Assembly (NCBI RefSeq): GCF_037042905.1
Contig: NC_087247.1
Coordinates: 45,768,420-45,832,419 of the forward strand
Reading direction: 5' to 3'
Origin: Lytechinus pictus
Lineage: Eukaryota; Echinodermata; Echinoidea; Temnopleuroida; Toxopneustidae
Length of the DNA: 64,000 nucleotides
Under the pieces are notes generated by a model. The model saw only the letters and a list, made by a program, of their open reading frames with translations, was not told where the DNA came from and made no database searches. The position numbers and the translations under genes are program-made. Shown here one piece after another: positions 13,070 to 25,028 of this stretch; position 1 is the first letter of the stretch, and every line of letters begins with the position of its first letter.

Positions 13070-13845
13070 CTAAACCAAACTGTAAGCATATTCAATGGCA
13101 GCATTAATAAAGTGGCGCCAGAATCGGTAAGGGAACTTCCACAATGGTGGCTTTGACCATTGGAAAGTTCCACGAGATGGGAGGCTCGGAAGTTTTGGTT
13201 TTCGGGCCCCTTGCTTCCATCTCTGGTATACCATGCCAGCGAAAAGTATCACGGGGAATAGGAAAGCTAGCACACCTCCTGCGCGGTTCATTCTTACCAG
13301 GGTATAAATGAGACCAACAGTCAATGTGGATAGAATCGCTTTCCAATACTTGTCATCTCTGAATACCTGAGGACCCTTCCCGCGGTCATGGTATACCCTG
13401 CAGATGGCAGGTACAAAGAGGGAAACAAAGAAATAGTATGCAACCACCTCAACGGTACGATACAGAAACGGTTTGATATATCGCCAGAAGATAATTAACA
13501 GTAATAAGCACACGGCTAGACCGCCAAGAATTTTAGGATCACTCAAATCTACTTCAAATCCATGAACTCTTACGATGCGTTTAGGCCCCCTGCTCTGAGC
13601 CTGAACGTTGCACTGGCGCACGAAGACTTCAAGTTGTTCACGGTCACCTTTGTCCATGTCAACTTGCTTGTCCATGTTGCCGCATATTATGGCCCGGTGG
13701 CTACACTCGAAAGTTGTTGGTTGCTTGTCACGGAAACTCTCCATGTGACTACTTTTGATCTTCGCATGCTGGTCTGCAGTCGAAGAGCCGGCAGATTTCA
13801 TGGGCCAAGGGAAGTCATGAGCGATGACAAACACATTGCTTTTCC
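13070..13845 (-). CDS. Copy 1, last exon: end of alpha/beta domain plus multi-pass membrane C-terminus
   Basis: The exon begins after a CTCCAACAG acceptor in phase 1; the split codon is GGG (glycine). It starts GKSNVFVIAHDFPWPMKSAG, then TTFECSHRAIICGNMDKQ, then an acidic helix ending FVRQC. These pieces complete the domain begun in exon 1. After it come about four hydrophobic segments (LAVCLLLLIIFW; VEVVAYYFFVSLFVPAI; AILSTLTVGLIYTLV; GVLAFLFPVILFAGMVY) and a tail with PPLWKFPYRFWRHFI, a motif shared with copy 3. With exon 1 the protein is 352 residues. Likely a membrane protein with a cytosolic N-terminal domain. Function is unknown; it is one of five paralogues in this window. Confidence 0.8.
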
Positions 13846-14481
13846 CTGTTGGAGAATATTGGGAAAACATATGTTGTTCATTCTAGATTCAGATTAATTG
13901 ATTGAAAATTACTATGATATTGACATCTTTTAGGAAAAAATCTTCAGATAACACTGTATGTTTTGATGTATTATATTGACAGTGGCACTAAATTCTCAAT
14001 CCTCTCATCATTAACCAATTTCACCAATCGGCACTCCAGCCATAGATAAAGTAGGCCCATTATTAGCATACATATTGCATGAGTATGTTCAGGATATCAA
14101 AGTTTGGCAATAAATACGCAACCAAAGTCGTTAGCGAAACATCCTCGAGTCACATAAGTTTGAGTTTTTTAATTCGCAATTTAGCCCCTGGAATCTTAGC
14201 ATGTAAATTGTTATATTTTCTGGATTATGAAAATTTTATGTGAGTAACAAGATGATTCTTATGGAACATTGGTTTGTGCATGAAAATAAATAAAATCAAT
14301 CAGTCAATTGTAAAGCTAGTAACTATAGCACTTATGATTTCTATTTCAAGCTTTTAAATTTCTAGTTGCCCTGTTACGAAATTGAATTAGGAAATTTATA
14401 CCCTGAATACACCAGTGAAAGTAGACTGTATGATCATCATTATCATAAGAGACATTTACGAGGAAAGTGATATTTCCATAC

Positions 14482-14764
14482 CAAATACTTGTTTGACATG
14501 AGGCAAGAACTTGTCATAGAGTGCATCCATGACGTCTGTGATTGCAAAACGACGATTGTTGATAGAATGACAGACTATCACACCATCCAGTCCTTCACTT
14601 GAAAGCCGAAAACTGTCTAGATCATTGTATGGTAGCTGAATGAATTTGACTGTTGTGTTTTTCATATTAGAAACCATTGTGATGAAAGCCTTGATGTTGG
14701 ACTTTGATGCTGACGAACAGATGGCTACAGCCTTTTCTCTCTCTTTTCCGGTTGGATTGGCCAT
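14482..14764 (-). CDS. Copy 1, first coding exon: N-terminal alpha/beta half-domain
   Basis: A long pyrimidine tract and TTTTTTGTAG acceptor sit 3 bases before the ATG (14764-14762), so the 5' UTR is spliced. The exon encodes 94 residues plus one base and ends TTTG|GTATGG. It reads AVAICSSASKSNIKAF, a helix, then KFIQLPYNDLDSFRLSSEGL, DGVIVCHSINNRRFAITDV and a helix ending KFLPHVKQVFG. Hydrophobic strands alternate with amphipathic helices, as in Rossmann-like or G-domain folds, but no intact P-loop is present. From KFIQLPY onward it is nearly identical to copies 3, 4 and 5 at DNA level, while the first third is clearly diverged. Confidence 0.85.
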
Positions 14765-16271
14765 TATCTACAAAAAATGAAAAAATAAAAATAAGCAAAA
14801 GATAAAAAAAAAAAAAAAAACCAACAACAAAGGAACAAAGCAATTCAAACAAAAAATCCCAAAAGAAACTTAAATGACCGAAATCACAGGAATCATTGCT
14901 TATCTGATCATTAGTAAAGTAATCAGCAAAACATGCACGACACCATTTAATGTACAAACGAAAGTGAGCACAATGAATAATGTATACCCATTCCTTGAAC
15001 ATTTCGTAAGACTATAACACAATAGGAAGAACGAGACATGTATTATGATTATGAATAATAAAATGATAATAGTAACACAAGTAACATAATAATAATAACA
15101 ATAATATTAATAATGATAATAATAAAAAATAATAATAATGATAATAACATGACAAACATGATTATGGCAAAAATTACAGCAATTATGATAATTTTGGTTG
15201 CAAAGTTACGAAATTGAATAAGGAAGTTTATACCCTGAATACACTAGTGAAAATAGACTATATTATCATCTTTATTATCATAAGAAACAACCACATGGAA
15301 AGCTTTAAAATATTTTGGAAATTTATCCACACTGTGCTACACTCAACCCAGGTGAATGAACGGGTACCCGGTATAGGTAAGAAATTCATCGAATGCGCAG
15401 CTAAAGCCATGCATGCATGGTAATAATAATAGCAGCGCTTGTGTCATCGGGCAACAAGGACTTTATAAATCATCATCATTATCATCATCATCGTTATTAT
15501 CAATTATGACCATATTGCACTTCTATTCATAAGTAGAATAACAATATACATGATATAGTAGTGATAATAACGATGGATTATAGGCTTAATGCACATATCA
15601 CTTTTACACCGACTGACCGAAGCATACAACATAACAGTTCTAATTAGGATAAAACTTATAAAAGGTGACAGAGATACTACTGGGAATTTTTTACCGGGCG
15701 TGTATACAATATAATGTTGCCACTCGACATATTTTTTTTTAGAATCACGGACAACGTATAGGCCTACAGTTAAACACATGATTATTAATACCCATAGGGA
15801 AGTAGCTGCTTTTGTATATAATTCGTTATGAGAATATATAAATATCATTTTGTTCGCACCAAATAGCCAAAGCCCAAACGCCACACAAATAAAGTATTAG
15901 GCAATACATATTAGCTTCTACATTCGTTTTGTCTTTAGGCCTGCAATTATCTAAAATGTAAGTTAAACATCATGTCATGTGCCTCTTCTTCTGGCTAATA
16001 TAGATAAGACATCTTCAAAAAGATTATATATAGGCCTATTCATTGAATTGGATTCCATTTCCAAATTCCAATCATACACACCAATACTAGAAATGCAGAC
16101 AAGGAAGCAATTAATCTCATCACTGATCTGACACTCTTTTCCAGTGCATGGATATCATTTTTTTCCGCCGCTGCATAGAATTCATATACTCACCATTTAT
16201 TTAATATATTCCGTCCTTCAGAGAATTTCAGATATCAATTGCCCAGTGATCAACTGATGACGGTATATCAC
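14765..16271. other. 5' UTR intron of copy 1, with microsatellite and SINE fragment
   Basis: Lies between the coding exon and the probable 5' exon. It holds an A-rich run near 14803, an (AAT)n microsatellite at about 15045-15150, a truncated family A SINE at 15318-15465 (recognised by GGTGAATGAACGGGTACCCG and CATCGGGCAACAAGGAC), and an (ATC)n tract at about 15468-15500. The open frame 15504-15884 shows no family signature. Confidence 0.55.
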
Positions 16272-16383
16272 CAGTTACGTTGTGTGGTCATGTCTCCTTG
16301 GTATGATCTTCAATAACAAGCAAAAGGCGAGCGTGCACGTATCCAGCTCCGTAATGAAGCCGCTCGATGTCAACGAGGTCACC
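16272..16383 (-). other. Probable 5' untranslated exon of copy 1
   Basis: Inferred exon between the kappaB site and a candidate donor. On the minus strand two donors are possible, CTG|GTGATA ending at 16272 and AAC|GTAACT ending at 16279. The distance to the kappaB site (105-112 bases) is similar to copies 4 and 5. The transcription start itself is not visible. RNA evidence would decide. Confidence 0.4.
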
Positions 16384-16394
16384 GGGGAATCCCC
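16384..16394 (-). promoter_or_regulatory. NF-kappaB site of copy 1
   Basis: GGGGATTCCCC on the minus strand, a perfect match to the GGGRNWYYCC consensus extended to 11 bases. It is immediately preceded by CCAAT and followed by GGTGACCTCGTTGACATCGA. The same kappaB, CCAA and TGACCTCG pieces recur upstream of copy 4 and, rearranged, of copy 5. Inferred to drive inducible expression of copy 1. Confidence 0.65.
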
Positions 16395-16759
16395 ATTGGG
16401 TATCCCCGCTTCGAAAGTCTTAATTCTAAGGCTTGTTTGTAAGAATTCACGATAAGAGCGAGAGCTGAAAATTTTAGACATTCAGACCAGAAAAATGAAC
16501 ATTTTAGGGACTGTTTTTAGGAATTAACAAAGAGCAGACATATCTCACCAATTCACTAGGGCGAACGTAAGCACGGACTGGAAGCATGTCACTACATAAA
16601 ACAATAATAAGTGCGAGGAAATATTTTTGGTGTATATTGACTTGAAACGGATTTTTTTTAGTACAACAGGATTATATATCTCATTAAAAACAGACAATGC
16701 GAGCACCAGGAATGATGAACACACAGGCCCTATGTTTCATAAAGTTATGAAAAAAAATG

Positions 16760-16800
16760 TTTCTTATATAATATAATACAATATAATATAATATAATATA

Positions 16801-16833
<33 letters not shown>

Positions 16834-16875
16834 TATATATATACTGTATATATATAAACATACATATATATATAA

Positions 16876-16906
<31 letters not shown>

Positions 16907-16925
16907 AATATATATACATATCATA
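16760..16925. repeat. (TA)n and (CA)n microsatellite
   Basis: ATAAT pentamers grade into TA repeats with a short CACACA block. This borders the foldback element on its left and may have destroyed that element's left terminus. Confidence 0.85.
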
Positions 16926-17685
16926 ACTTATTCACAAATACAATAGACAAGTGACCTACCATTGTAAAGCTTAGAATCTCCTCTTTCATCTGAAACTACT
17001 TAGATTAATCCTCATTCACGCATGAGTGAGCAAAAACAATTTGAAGAAAGGATACCATAAACTCATTTGGCGGGGGGTATCTGAATTTCTAAAAGAAAAT
17101 CACACGCCTCAAAAGTTCAATATCTGCTCTTTTATTTGATACCTTAATCACAGAAAATGGTCAAGAAGTAAAAAAGTTCTGTTCCATCGAAACAATGCTT
17201 GTATTTCCATAATTTCATTAAATAAACGTGTTTTCACCGGTTTCCCACAGAAGCTATCGCACGGTTAAACAAAAATGCATGGCTGATCGTCAACAAAACG
17301 GAGTGTCGAGTGACTCGGAACGCTAGCCTGTAAAACCTCTTCATTTTATGGAATTCAAGCTTTATTTCAAATAACCAGAACTTTGTTATTTTTTGACAAT
17401 TTTCTGTAATTGAGGTATCAAATTAAAAAGCAGATATTGAACTTTTTTTTAAATGTGGTTTTCTATTTGAAGCCCAGATACAGCCCGCCAAGTGACTTTT
17501 TGGTATCCCCTCTTCAAATTGTTTTTGCTCACTCATGCGTGAATGAGAAATAATCTAAGTAATTTCAGATGAAAGAGGAGATTCTAAGCTTTACAATGGT
17601 AGGTCACTTGTCTATTGTATTTGTGATTAAATTATGATAAATCATCGATAAATCTCGGTTTAGTTTTTTTCTGGGACGCACTGTA
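16926..17685. mobile_element. Foldback/MITE element with arms of about 300 bases
   Basis: The left arm at 16937-17060 (ACAATAGACAAGTGACCTAC, GTAAAGCTTAGAATCTCCTC, CTCATTCACGCATGAGTGAG) reappears inverted at 17515-17630. A second inner pair follows (CAATATCTGCTCTTTTATTTG at about 17119 against CAAATTAAAAAGCAGATATTG at about 17419). The unpaired centre is at about 17240-17340. The right end carries CTGGGACGCACTGTA, a Tc1-like terminus. No coding capacity. A diverged relative appears at about 54770-55180. Confidence 0.8.
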
Positions 17686-18235
17686 TATATATATTCCTTT
17701 ACTACTTATTCTCTTTCTTTCTCCCTCTTTTTCTCCTTTCCCTCTTTTTTTGTCCAGCCGATAGGGGGAGGGGCACGTGCCCCTCGTAGTTAGGCCACTG
17801 AATTAAATGAATAGTGTAAATTGTGTGTATATCCTTGGCTCTCTGACCATGACGTATTGTGTAGAATTTGAGATAAAAGCTCTCGTAACTTTATTTTACA
17901 TCCGATATTGATCTTGATCAGATTTTCAGTGTCCAAATCTTTTAATCTAGAACTATATCATAATTATCATACTGAATTCATAAAACATGATAATTGCTTC
18001 CAAGCTTTTTATTTGAGCATAGAAACAAGCAGAGGGTTAGGTATTACTTCACACCATTGCATAAATGATACCACTTATAAATATTAGCATAAAAACTTGC
18101 TTTGCTTTTGATTCGTCAAGGAACTGTAAGAATCAAACACTGACCATTTATCATGAATAGAATACCGAGATGTAAATCCGGAATTACCCTTCCGATCAGA
18201 GAGATGTCGCTATTGTTTTTTTTTTAAATAATATA
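17686..18235. other. No gene seen
   Basis: CT-rich simple sequence at 17697-17750, then ordinary noncoding DNA. Confidence 0.4.
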
Positions 18236-18481
18236 GCACATATCCACCTTGTTAGGTGCTCAAGGCGCTCCTATATTACCCGGCTAAGCTAGGCGTTCAT
18301 AGCGCACACAGCTTCTTGAGGAATAACTTCCTACCGGTACCCATTTACCTCACCTGGGTTGAGTGCAGCACATTGTGGATCAGTTTCTTGCTGAAGGAAA
18401 TTACGCCATGGCTGGGATTCGAACCCACGACCCTCTGTTTCAAAGTCCGAAGACGAATCCACTGGGCCACAACGCTCCGCT
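18236..18481 (-). mobile_element. tRNA-derived SINE, family A, reverse copy
   Basis: On the minus strand it begins GGAGCGTTGTGGCCCAGTGG and has an intact box B, GGTCGTGGGTTCGAATCCC. It matches the copy at 8957 through the whole body, including TTTCCTTCAGCAAG and AGGTGAGGTAAATGGGTACC. The 76-residue frame on the opposite strand is not a gene. Confidence 0.9.
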
Positions 18482-19832
18482 TTTAATCAACAAACCCAAC
18501 TAATGATTGGCGCTCGTGCGAACATAAGCAAAGTGCTATCTAACCCTAGTTACCCTCTTAATAAATATCTTATTTCTATGCATTATTATTCAAGCAAATT
18601 CCAACAATAATGGCCAGGGAAAATAAAAGAAAAGGGAAAACGACAGAAAGGGCAAATTTTATGCATTTGGCCCTTTTTCAAGGCCTATAGTCCGTACATA
18701 ATTAATCCTATAACATTCTCATAATCTTATTATAATAACACTATTTTAACATGGATGAACACCATCACGACATTGGTATTCGTGCAAATTACACATGTTG
18801 CGATTAACTTTTAAATCTACAAAATTGTAATCCCTGATTCGTTTCAAAGTAGTGTTCAAAATATCAATAAAAAATCTCAAAACCTTTTGGTAAAGTACCA
18901 ATAAACCCCGAGTTTTCAGTAAATTAGCACTACAAAATTACCATAAATTACAATGTAAAACAGCTGAAAATATTAAGTGCAGGAAATTTGAAAAAATAGG
19001 CTATAGTGAAATTTGTTTCATGCTATCTTAAATCAATATTAATTTTAAACTTTTCTTTCTCGTTATTGCATAAATTCAAATACAAGAGAGGTTCTTGTTG
19101 TTTGTTCCTTTTTCCTGGGTTTATATAGGCGTGACAGGAAGAAAGAGGCTGCGGACGTATAGCAATTGGTTCACACTCCTTTTGATGCTAATCTTTTGAA
19201 AATTTAACAATTTAAAGGGTCTTCATCATGGCCCTGGGAAGCGTACATTTTGGAGTGAAACCCTTTTTTTTGCTTGTCAAATTTCTCATGACCAAAATGA
19301 CCTTCATTTTGTCGTGAAACCTTTTTTTTGCTTGTCAAATTTACATCAGCATCCCCTGTAAAAAATAATGAAAATAAATAAATCGGGACACAAAAGATAC
19401 ATACATGTATTCAATCAAAAGTACACATTGAAAGGAAAATATAGGTCGATATTCCATTTCCAGCTGTTGCTGCTTGTCTTTCATTAGCATTTGGGCAAGT
19501 CCTTGCGCGCTACTTGTCCGCCCGATATAGGGTTTGGAAAATAGACTAGGGCAATGTGCGTTAACAGGAGTGATGGCTGGACCGCGCCTCGGATGCTAAT
19601 CTATGTATTCAGACGCATTTTTTTTCAAATATCAGAGCCGAGTGCCTTGGCAAAAGGCTAGTCTTCCATGGGTTAGGGAACAAAATGATATTTAATAAGA
19701 CATTGTTATTGTTTACTACTTCGTCTTTGATATGTACATGTTCATTAAGATTTGAGAGATAGTAACATTTTTCATAATTATGATTTAAGAGCAGTCAGTT
19801 GCGCAGTAGGCCTACAATACATTTCGGATTAA
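18482..19832. other. Noncoding DNA with a duplicated poly-T module
   Basis: At about 19244-19345 two units of a module (ATGACC..CATTTTG, then CCTTTTTTTGCTTGTCAAATTT) lie side by side; the same module occurs twice at 55385-55515. The rest shows no gene. The right edge is the probable 3' UTR of copy 2. Confidence 0.5.
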
Positions 19833-20386
19833 CTACATGCTGCACACATTGTTAATCAGAAGATAGATAAAGTAAGTTACTGCTACCATAATAACCCCAA
19901 ATCCACATTTCGTTATGAGTTGAGATGCCTGATCTTTAATGTAACAATGGTATAATATGCTAATCAATGATATTATGAAGATTGATACCCCAGCAGTCCC
20001 CAAACTACGGTACAGTTTGATAGTCAATACAACCACAAGGAACGTCCCTGCTAAGATTACCATCAATAGTTGCATCAGAAACATTCTGAACAATCTGACG
20101 TGGCTGGCCCTCTTGGAAGCTTCTGCGGATGCTGACTGCATCTGACACTGTCTCACAAAGTCTTCAAGTTGTGTCCACTCTGCTTCATCCATGTCCACCT
20201 GGTTGTCCAATCTACCACAGACCAATAACTTATGAGGACAATCACCATGCTCATGATCAAAGGTTGAGGATAGTTTGCTCTGGAAGCTCTTCGTATAAGC
20301 ACCCTTAATCGTAGCATGATCCTCCAGAGACGAGTCGGATGGTCCCATAGGGAAATCATGAACAATAATACAGACATTAGTTGCGC
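19833..20386 (-). CDS. Copy 2, last exon: end of alpha/beta domain plus three-pass membrane C-terminus
   Basis: The acceptor is TGTATGCAG; the split codon is GGC (glycine). The exon opens GATNVCIIVHDFPMGPSDSS (the W of the HDFPWP motif is missing), continues through HKLLVCGRLDNQVDMDE and a helix ending FVRQC, then shows three hydrophobic segments (MQLLMVILAGTFLVVVLTI; VSIFIISLISILYHC; FGVIMVAVTYFIYLLI). It is open to a TAG at 19835-19833. Membrane content resembles copy 1 but the FWRH tail is absent. Because exon 1 has a nonsense codon, this open exon may be a recently silenced remnant or may be used from another start. Confidence 0.65.
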
Positions 20387-20771
20387 CTGCATACAGAATG
20401 TAAAAAAGTACAATTTCAACCAGGTTTGACTACTTGAAATAAAATGTAATACAGTATACCAATTCAAAATTATTCATCCAAGAATGGCTACTTCATCCAT
20501 CTACCAGTCAAATAGTATACTAGTCAAAGATAAATTCATCGGTACTAATTTTTAGAAACATATAATTCTTTTTTAGAATCCCACAATTCATATCGATGAC
20601 TTTTGTAACCGTCAACCTCCATACCCAAATTTATAATCCATCAAACGAGAGATGAAAGAGAAGGAGATCAGGGTACCAAATATAGATGAAAGACTTCTTA
20701 ATTCGTTAACATACAGAAAACGACGCACATCCCCACACACCCCAACAATTTTTTTGCATTTTTTTTATTAC

Positions 20772-21021
20772 CAGAGTTTTTCGTGAATGTGAGCAGGAAC
20801 TTGTCGAATAGAATGTCCACAACATCATCCACTGCTAAGTGACAAGTGCTGACAGAATGACAGACTATTACACCATCAAATCCTGAAAGATGATCGAATC
20901 CAAGATCATTGTCAGGCAGTTCTATAACGTCTACATTGGTCAGACTTGAAACCTTGGTTATGAAATGTTTTATTTTAGACCTTACTGACTAACAGACGGC
21001 TATGATTGTACCTGGTGCCAT
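20772..21021 (-). pseudogene. Copy 2, first coding exon, with in-frame stop
   Basis: The ATG is at 21021-21019, 10 bases after a TTTTCTGTGTCCAG acceptor. The exon ends AACTCTG|GTAATA at 20772 in the same phase 1 as the other copies. Translation runs MAPGTIIAVC and then meets TAG at 20991-20989, exactly where other copies have the threonine or serine of IC(T/S)S. The frame stays open afterwards and keeps NDLGFDHLSGFDGVIVCHS and a helix with LFDKFL. The exon is about 11 codons shorter than its paralogues. A single-base lesion in an otherwise intact exon suggests recent loss, a segregating null allele, or an assembly error. Confidence 0.75.
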
Positions 21022-21446
21022 GGCGCATCATCTGGACACAGAAAACACAATGAAGATCATTCATTTTGTGGAATTTCGATAAAAAATCAAATTACTAACA
21101 AAAGCTAAGTTTGAATACAATGTTGACCTACAAAATAACAGAAATGCATCTTCTTAAAGCTCACAAAGAAACAAGATTAGATTCGATCCGTACAATTGCC
21201 TTTTGGTGCATTTATAAATATATACTTATAAAAAATAACACAGGAAAAGATTGTCGAGAATTTGATTTGGAATATTTTTTTGAAGAAGAAATATGTAAAC
21301 ACGTGTAATGTGATTTTAAATGTTCAATTATGAAATATAATACATTCCCATGGTGGGTTTAAGGATAAAAAAAAAATTACTAATAAGACATTAAGAATTT
21401 AAAAAGGTGTCTACTAGATCCTTTAATTTTGATTTAAAAGTACAAC

Positions 21447-21472
21447 AAAAATCCCCCGGAGTCAGCTCATTG
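21447..21472 (-). promoter_or_regulatory. Decayed kappaB-like module upstream of copy 2
   Basis: On the minus strand the stretch reads CAATGAGCTGACTCC followed by GGGGGATTTTT. It resembles CAATGACCTCGGAC plus GGGGAATCCCC upstream of copy 5, but the last two consensus cytosines are lost. Position (about 430 bases upstream of the coding exon) is plausible. The match is suggestive only. Confidence 0.3.
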
Positions 21473-21479
21473 TACGTGT

Positions 21480-23440
21480 GTATAGTTATTTATTCCACGC
21501 GTTTAGGCCCATCAATCAGATATGATTATGTACACCCATCTGGGAATGACGCTTAACTTCACCATGCGAAAGACATAACCATGGTAACCGGGGCTTGAAA
21601 ATTGAACCTATATGCAATTCGGTAACCCCTTCCCCCCCATGACGCTTGATTACCCAGTGAAAAAAATCACCCCCACATGCAATTAAGTCAATGTCCGATT
21701 TTTTTTAACGTATTGATTCACAACAAAGTCGTGTTTTGTTGATATCTTGTTACCTGTCACGTCATGCAACCATAATTTTTTTACTGAAATTCCTACACGA
21801 TTATAGATATTTTGATGCATTTGATCAAAACCAGATGAGTGAACAAAAGTGCTATAATAGGTATAGAAATCGAGCAACAGGTCACATCATTCACGTTCTG
21901 GCACATATATATGGATTACAGTCAAAGAATAATTGTCTCATGGCCGCATGTATTATTGTTTACCCAAATATTTCAAACTTTAATAGATCACACATTTCAT
22001 ATGTGATTCAAATTAAAACTCAGAGTATGAAATACGGATTTTACACCGGTGAAAATGTGAGTGGAATGATCAAATTACGTTTAAAGTTTATTCTAAAATG
22101 AAACAATTCTCATTATGTGAAATATGTAATGAATTCCAATTCACAGTAGATGAGATAAAAATGAGGCTAATTTAACTAGCCTCATTATTAATAACAACCA
22201 ATTAGTCAACAAATCGATAACATTGTGTCATAAGCAAAAGTTGAAGTAGGTACAGGTTCCATCATGATGACATTTCTGTATTTACAACCTAATATTGATA
22301 GAAATATTGTTCTGTACTTACCATTGATCGTTCGCCAACAATATTCTGTTATCACTGCAGACAACTATGTAGCTGGCCTACTAGTATTTTAGCTGTAACA
22401 GAGGAAGTAGAATTGTTGTACACGGGATGTGTAGTTGAGTGTAACCTACAATAAAAGCCCCATTTTACATGTTCTACCGATTGCATCCATCAAATGCTCT
22501 AGTCACAAAAACAAAACCCTTCAATGGCATATGTGTTTGTTTCGTTCATTTTTACCATACAAAATGATATTCACATTTGACAAGAAACGAAAGAAATAAT
22601 CTTAGAAACAAACCATAAACACACACACACACCCACACACCCTCACTACCACATGAGTCTATTTAGATTATATTGCATAATTAATCCGTTGAATTATAAT
22701 GGTTTGAAATGAATCATTCGGAATTCTGTCTTGAGAAAAGAAGCATAAAATTATGCTCCTGTTGCGTTTATGTGAATATGATAATGAATGTAAATATATA
22801 TGCCTACATCGTCAATATAACTAAGATAATTTTCACGTAAGTTAAAATTATGCAGGTTATTTTGAAGTAAAATTATGAAGAGTATATTGAGAGGAGTAAC
22901 TCCTTCAGATTATTTTTAAGTGAAAACTAGTTAAGAATTAGTGTATGAAAAGATAAAGAATTTTGAATATCAAGTCCTACTTGTTTAATCGATGTATGGG
23001 CTAAAACACGTTTTGGTGTAAACAAATGGAAATAAAAAGAATGTTCACTTAGAGGTTACGAATACCTCTATCCAAAGTAAAATCACCGAAAATGATATTA
23101 AGGTGATTCGTGTTTGTTTAAGCGATACGTTAACACACACACAAAACATGTACATTGTAAGAATATGAGTAATTTTGCGTTGTTTTAGGTATACATGCAG
23201 TATAAAGGATCAGTCTAATCAAAATACATAGACCCTGTACAAATTTTTTTTTTTTTACATGCATCAAAACGTGATTATATCATACAGTGTTTCCTACAAG
23301 GGATATATAATGCTTCTTCCACCACGACCATTATAATTATGTATCTAGGCAACTGAAATATTCAATTCAGTCTATTCTTCTGCTTGAAAGAATCACGTTC
23401 CGATGCATACAGTCTGTCATGACATGACTATGTTTTTTTT
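21480..23440. other. No gene seen
   Basis: AT-rich noncoding sequence. The frame 21736-22101 (121 residues) has no family signature and weak composition, so I do not call it. A (CA)n tract lies at about 22620-22640 and a T-run at 23246-23258. Confidence 0.4.
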
Positions 23441-24068
23441 ATACCTCAGTCGCATTTCCCCTACCATGCCTACGGTGCATGGCCATACGGCGAGTCGAAA
23501 ACAGCTGTTTTATTCATTTTTATTCAAACCACCTACATTTAAGATATGAGTGATGTCTGTATCGTACTATGATATAGCGGCATTATTTTGGTTATTGTAT
23601 TAATTTAATTTTTGTTCTGGTTTTTATGAGTGCTTATTTTGAGCCATTTTTTAGTTAAACGAGTTACTAATACCTTGGTCACATTAGCTCTACGGCGGCC
23701 GTACGGCGAGTCGAAAACAGCCGTTTTAACATTTTATGTACGAGCAATACATATAGGTGGTTTGTATAAAAATGAATAAAACAGCTGTTTTCGACTCGCC
23801 GTACGGCCGCCGTAGAGCAAATGTGACCGAGGTATTACATACGATGTTAATTGACTCTGCTTTTCAAACATTTTTTTGTGTTTCCTTAGTTCCAATGTAT
23901 TATTATTATTATCAATGTAACATTATATTCTGTCAATTTATTTCTTGTCATACATGGCAAAAAAATAAAACAAACAAATAATTATGGAGCTGGTTAAACA
24001 AAAATGTTAAAACGGCTGATTTCGACTCGCCGTATACTGCTGCCGTAGGGGAAATGTGACTGAGGTTT
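23441..24068. mobile_element. MITE containing a second copy of the same MITE
   Basis: The outer ends, ATACCTCAGTCGCATTTCCC at 23441 and the complement of the sequence ending CACATTTCCCC..GAGGT at 24068, are inverted repeats that continue into TACGGCGAGTCGAAAACAGC. A second, shorter palindrome with the same termini (CCTTGGTCACATT and CTCTACGGCGGCCGTACGGC) lies at 23669-23837. So four copies of the terminal sequence occur as two nested pairs. No coding capacity. Confidence 0.8.
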
Positions 24069-25028
24069 TATGCTTCTATTGGAAATATTTAATTCACTGC
24101 TTGGGTATGATGTAATTTTAGTTTGTAAACTATACTTTTTCATTGTTTCTCACGCCGTTTACAGCTTACAATGGATATACTCACTGTATGCAGCCATTAT
24201 GTGTATAGGCCCTATATGCAAACATGCATTATGTGATTATACCAGCACGCATGCAGTATATCCATTATGGCACCACCCTTTGGTTGTACATGACATTATG
24301 TGCTAATTTATCATCCTTTTCACGAGCCATCCTTATGTTTTCAGAGGTCATGAACTAATTTTGAGAAACTTGTGTTTAATTTCTAGCTTTTAGAATTTAC
24401 TTTTTTTATTTTGAATACCAACACAAGTGATCGATCAAGAAAAATAAAAGACTGAAATTTTACGAGATATTCAACAATTGACATCTCATTAGAAATTAAC
24501 AAATTAAAATTATTCTTTGATTCTGTATTGACTCTGACCTCTGAGACACTTCGTGATGTCGATGACCAATTATATCAATATATATATAAATGTATATTTT
24601 TATTCGATAGGATCGAAACCTTTATTTTGTATCTTTATTATTACAGTGCCACTGATACTTTGTGTTTAAAAGGTTCCTTCGCATACAAATCATGGCTGAG
24701 GCACTCAGAAATAAGAGTGTTCATTACATTTCGATTATGAATATTCATTATCAGGTTCCGGTTGTAGGATTTCAATTCTCCAATCATCACCTCCATCATC
24801 ATTGTCATCATTGTCATCATTTTCATCATCATCATCATAATCACCAACAGCAAATTCGATTTCACATTCATCCTTTATTAGTTTTTTAAACTTCATCCTC
24901 TCTTCATCTCATCACCATTACTACCACCATCTTGCTGTTATGACACAGAAAATTTACACACAAATCACATATCATACCAATAATCTTAATTTTTTTGGTA
25001 ATATCAAATTATCCTCCTGAGTAATGAC
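24069..25028. other. Noncoding, with (CAT)n microsatellite
   Basis: The CAT/TCATCA tract at about 24785-24920 lies immediately 5' of the LINE at 25029 and may be part of its 5' region. Histidine- or methionine-rich frames across it on both strands are low-complexity artefacts. Confidence 0.6.

Noticed and set aside
15504-15884. 126-residue frame with hydrophobic stretches
   Set aside because: Lies in the copy 1 5' UTR intron next to a SINE fragment and microsatellite; no motif supports it.
18256-18486. Open frame of 76 residues on the plus strand
   Set aside because: It is the complement of a family A SINE; WLGFEPTTLCFKV-type peptides are a translation of the box B region.
21736-22101. 121-residue frame as a gene
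   Set aside because: No splice context, no recognisable motif and AT-driven composition.
24641-24889. Met- or His-rich frames on both strands
   Set aside because: Translation of a CAT microsatellite; no unique domain.
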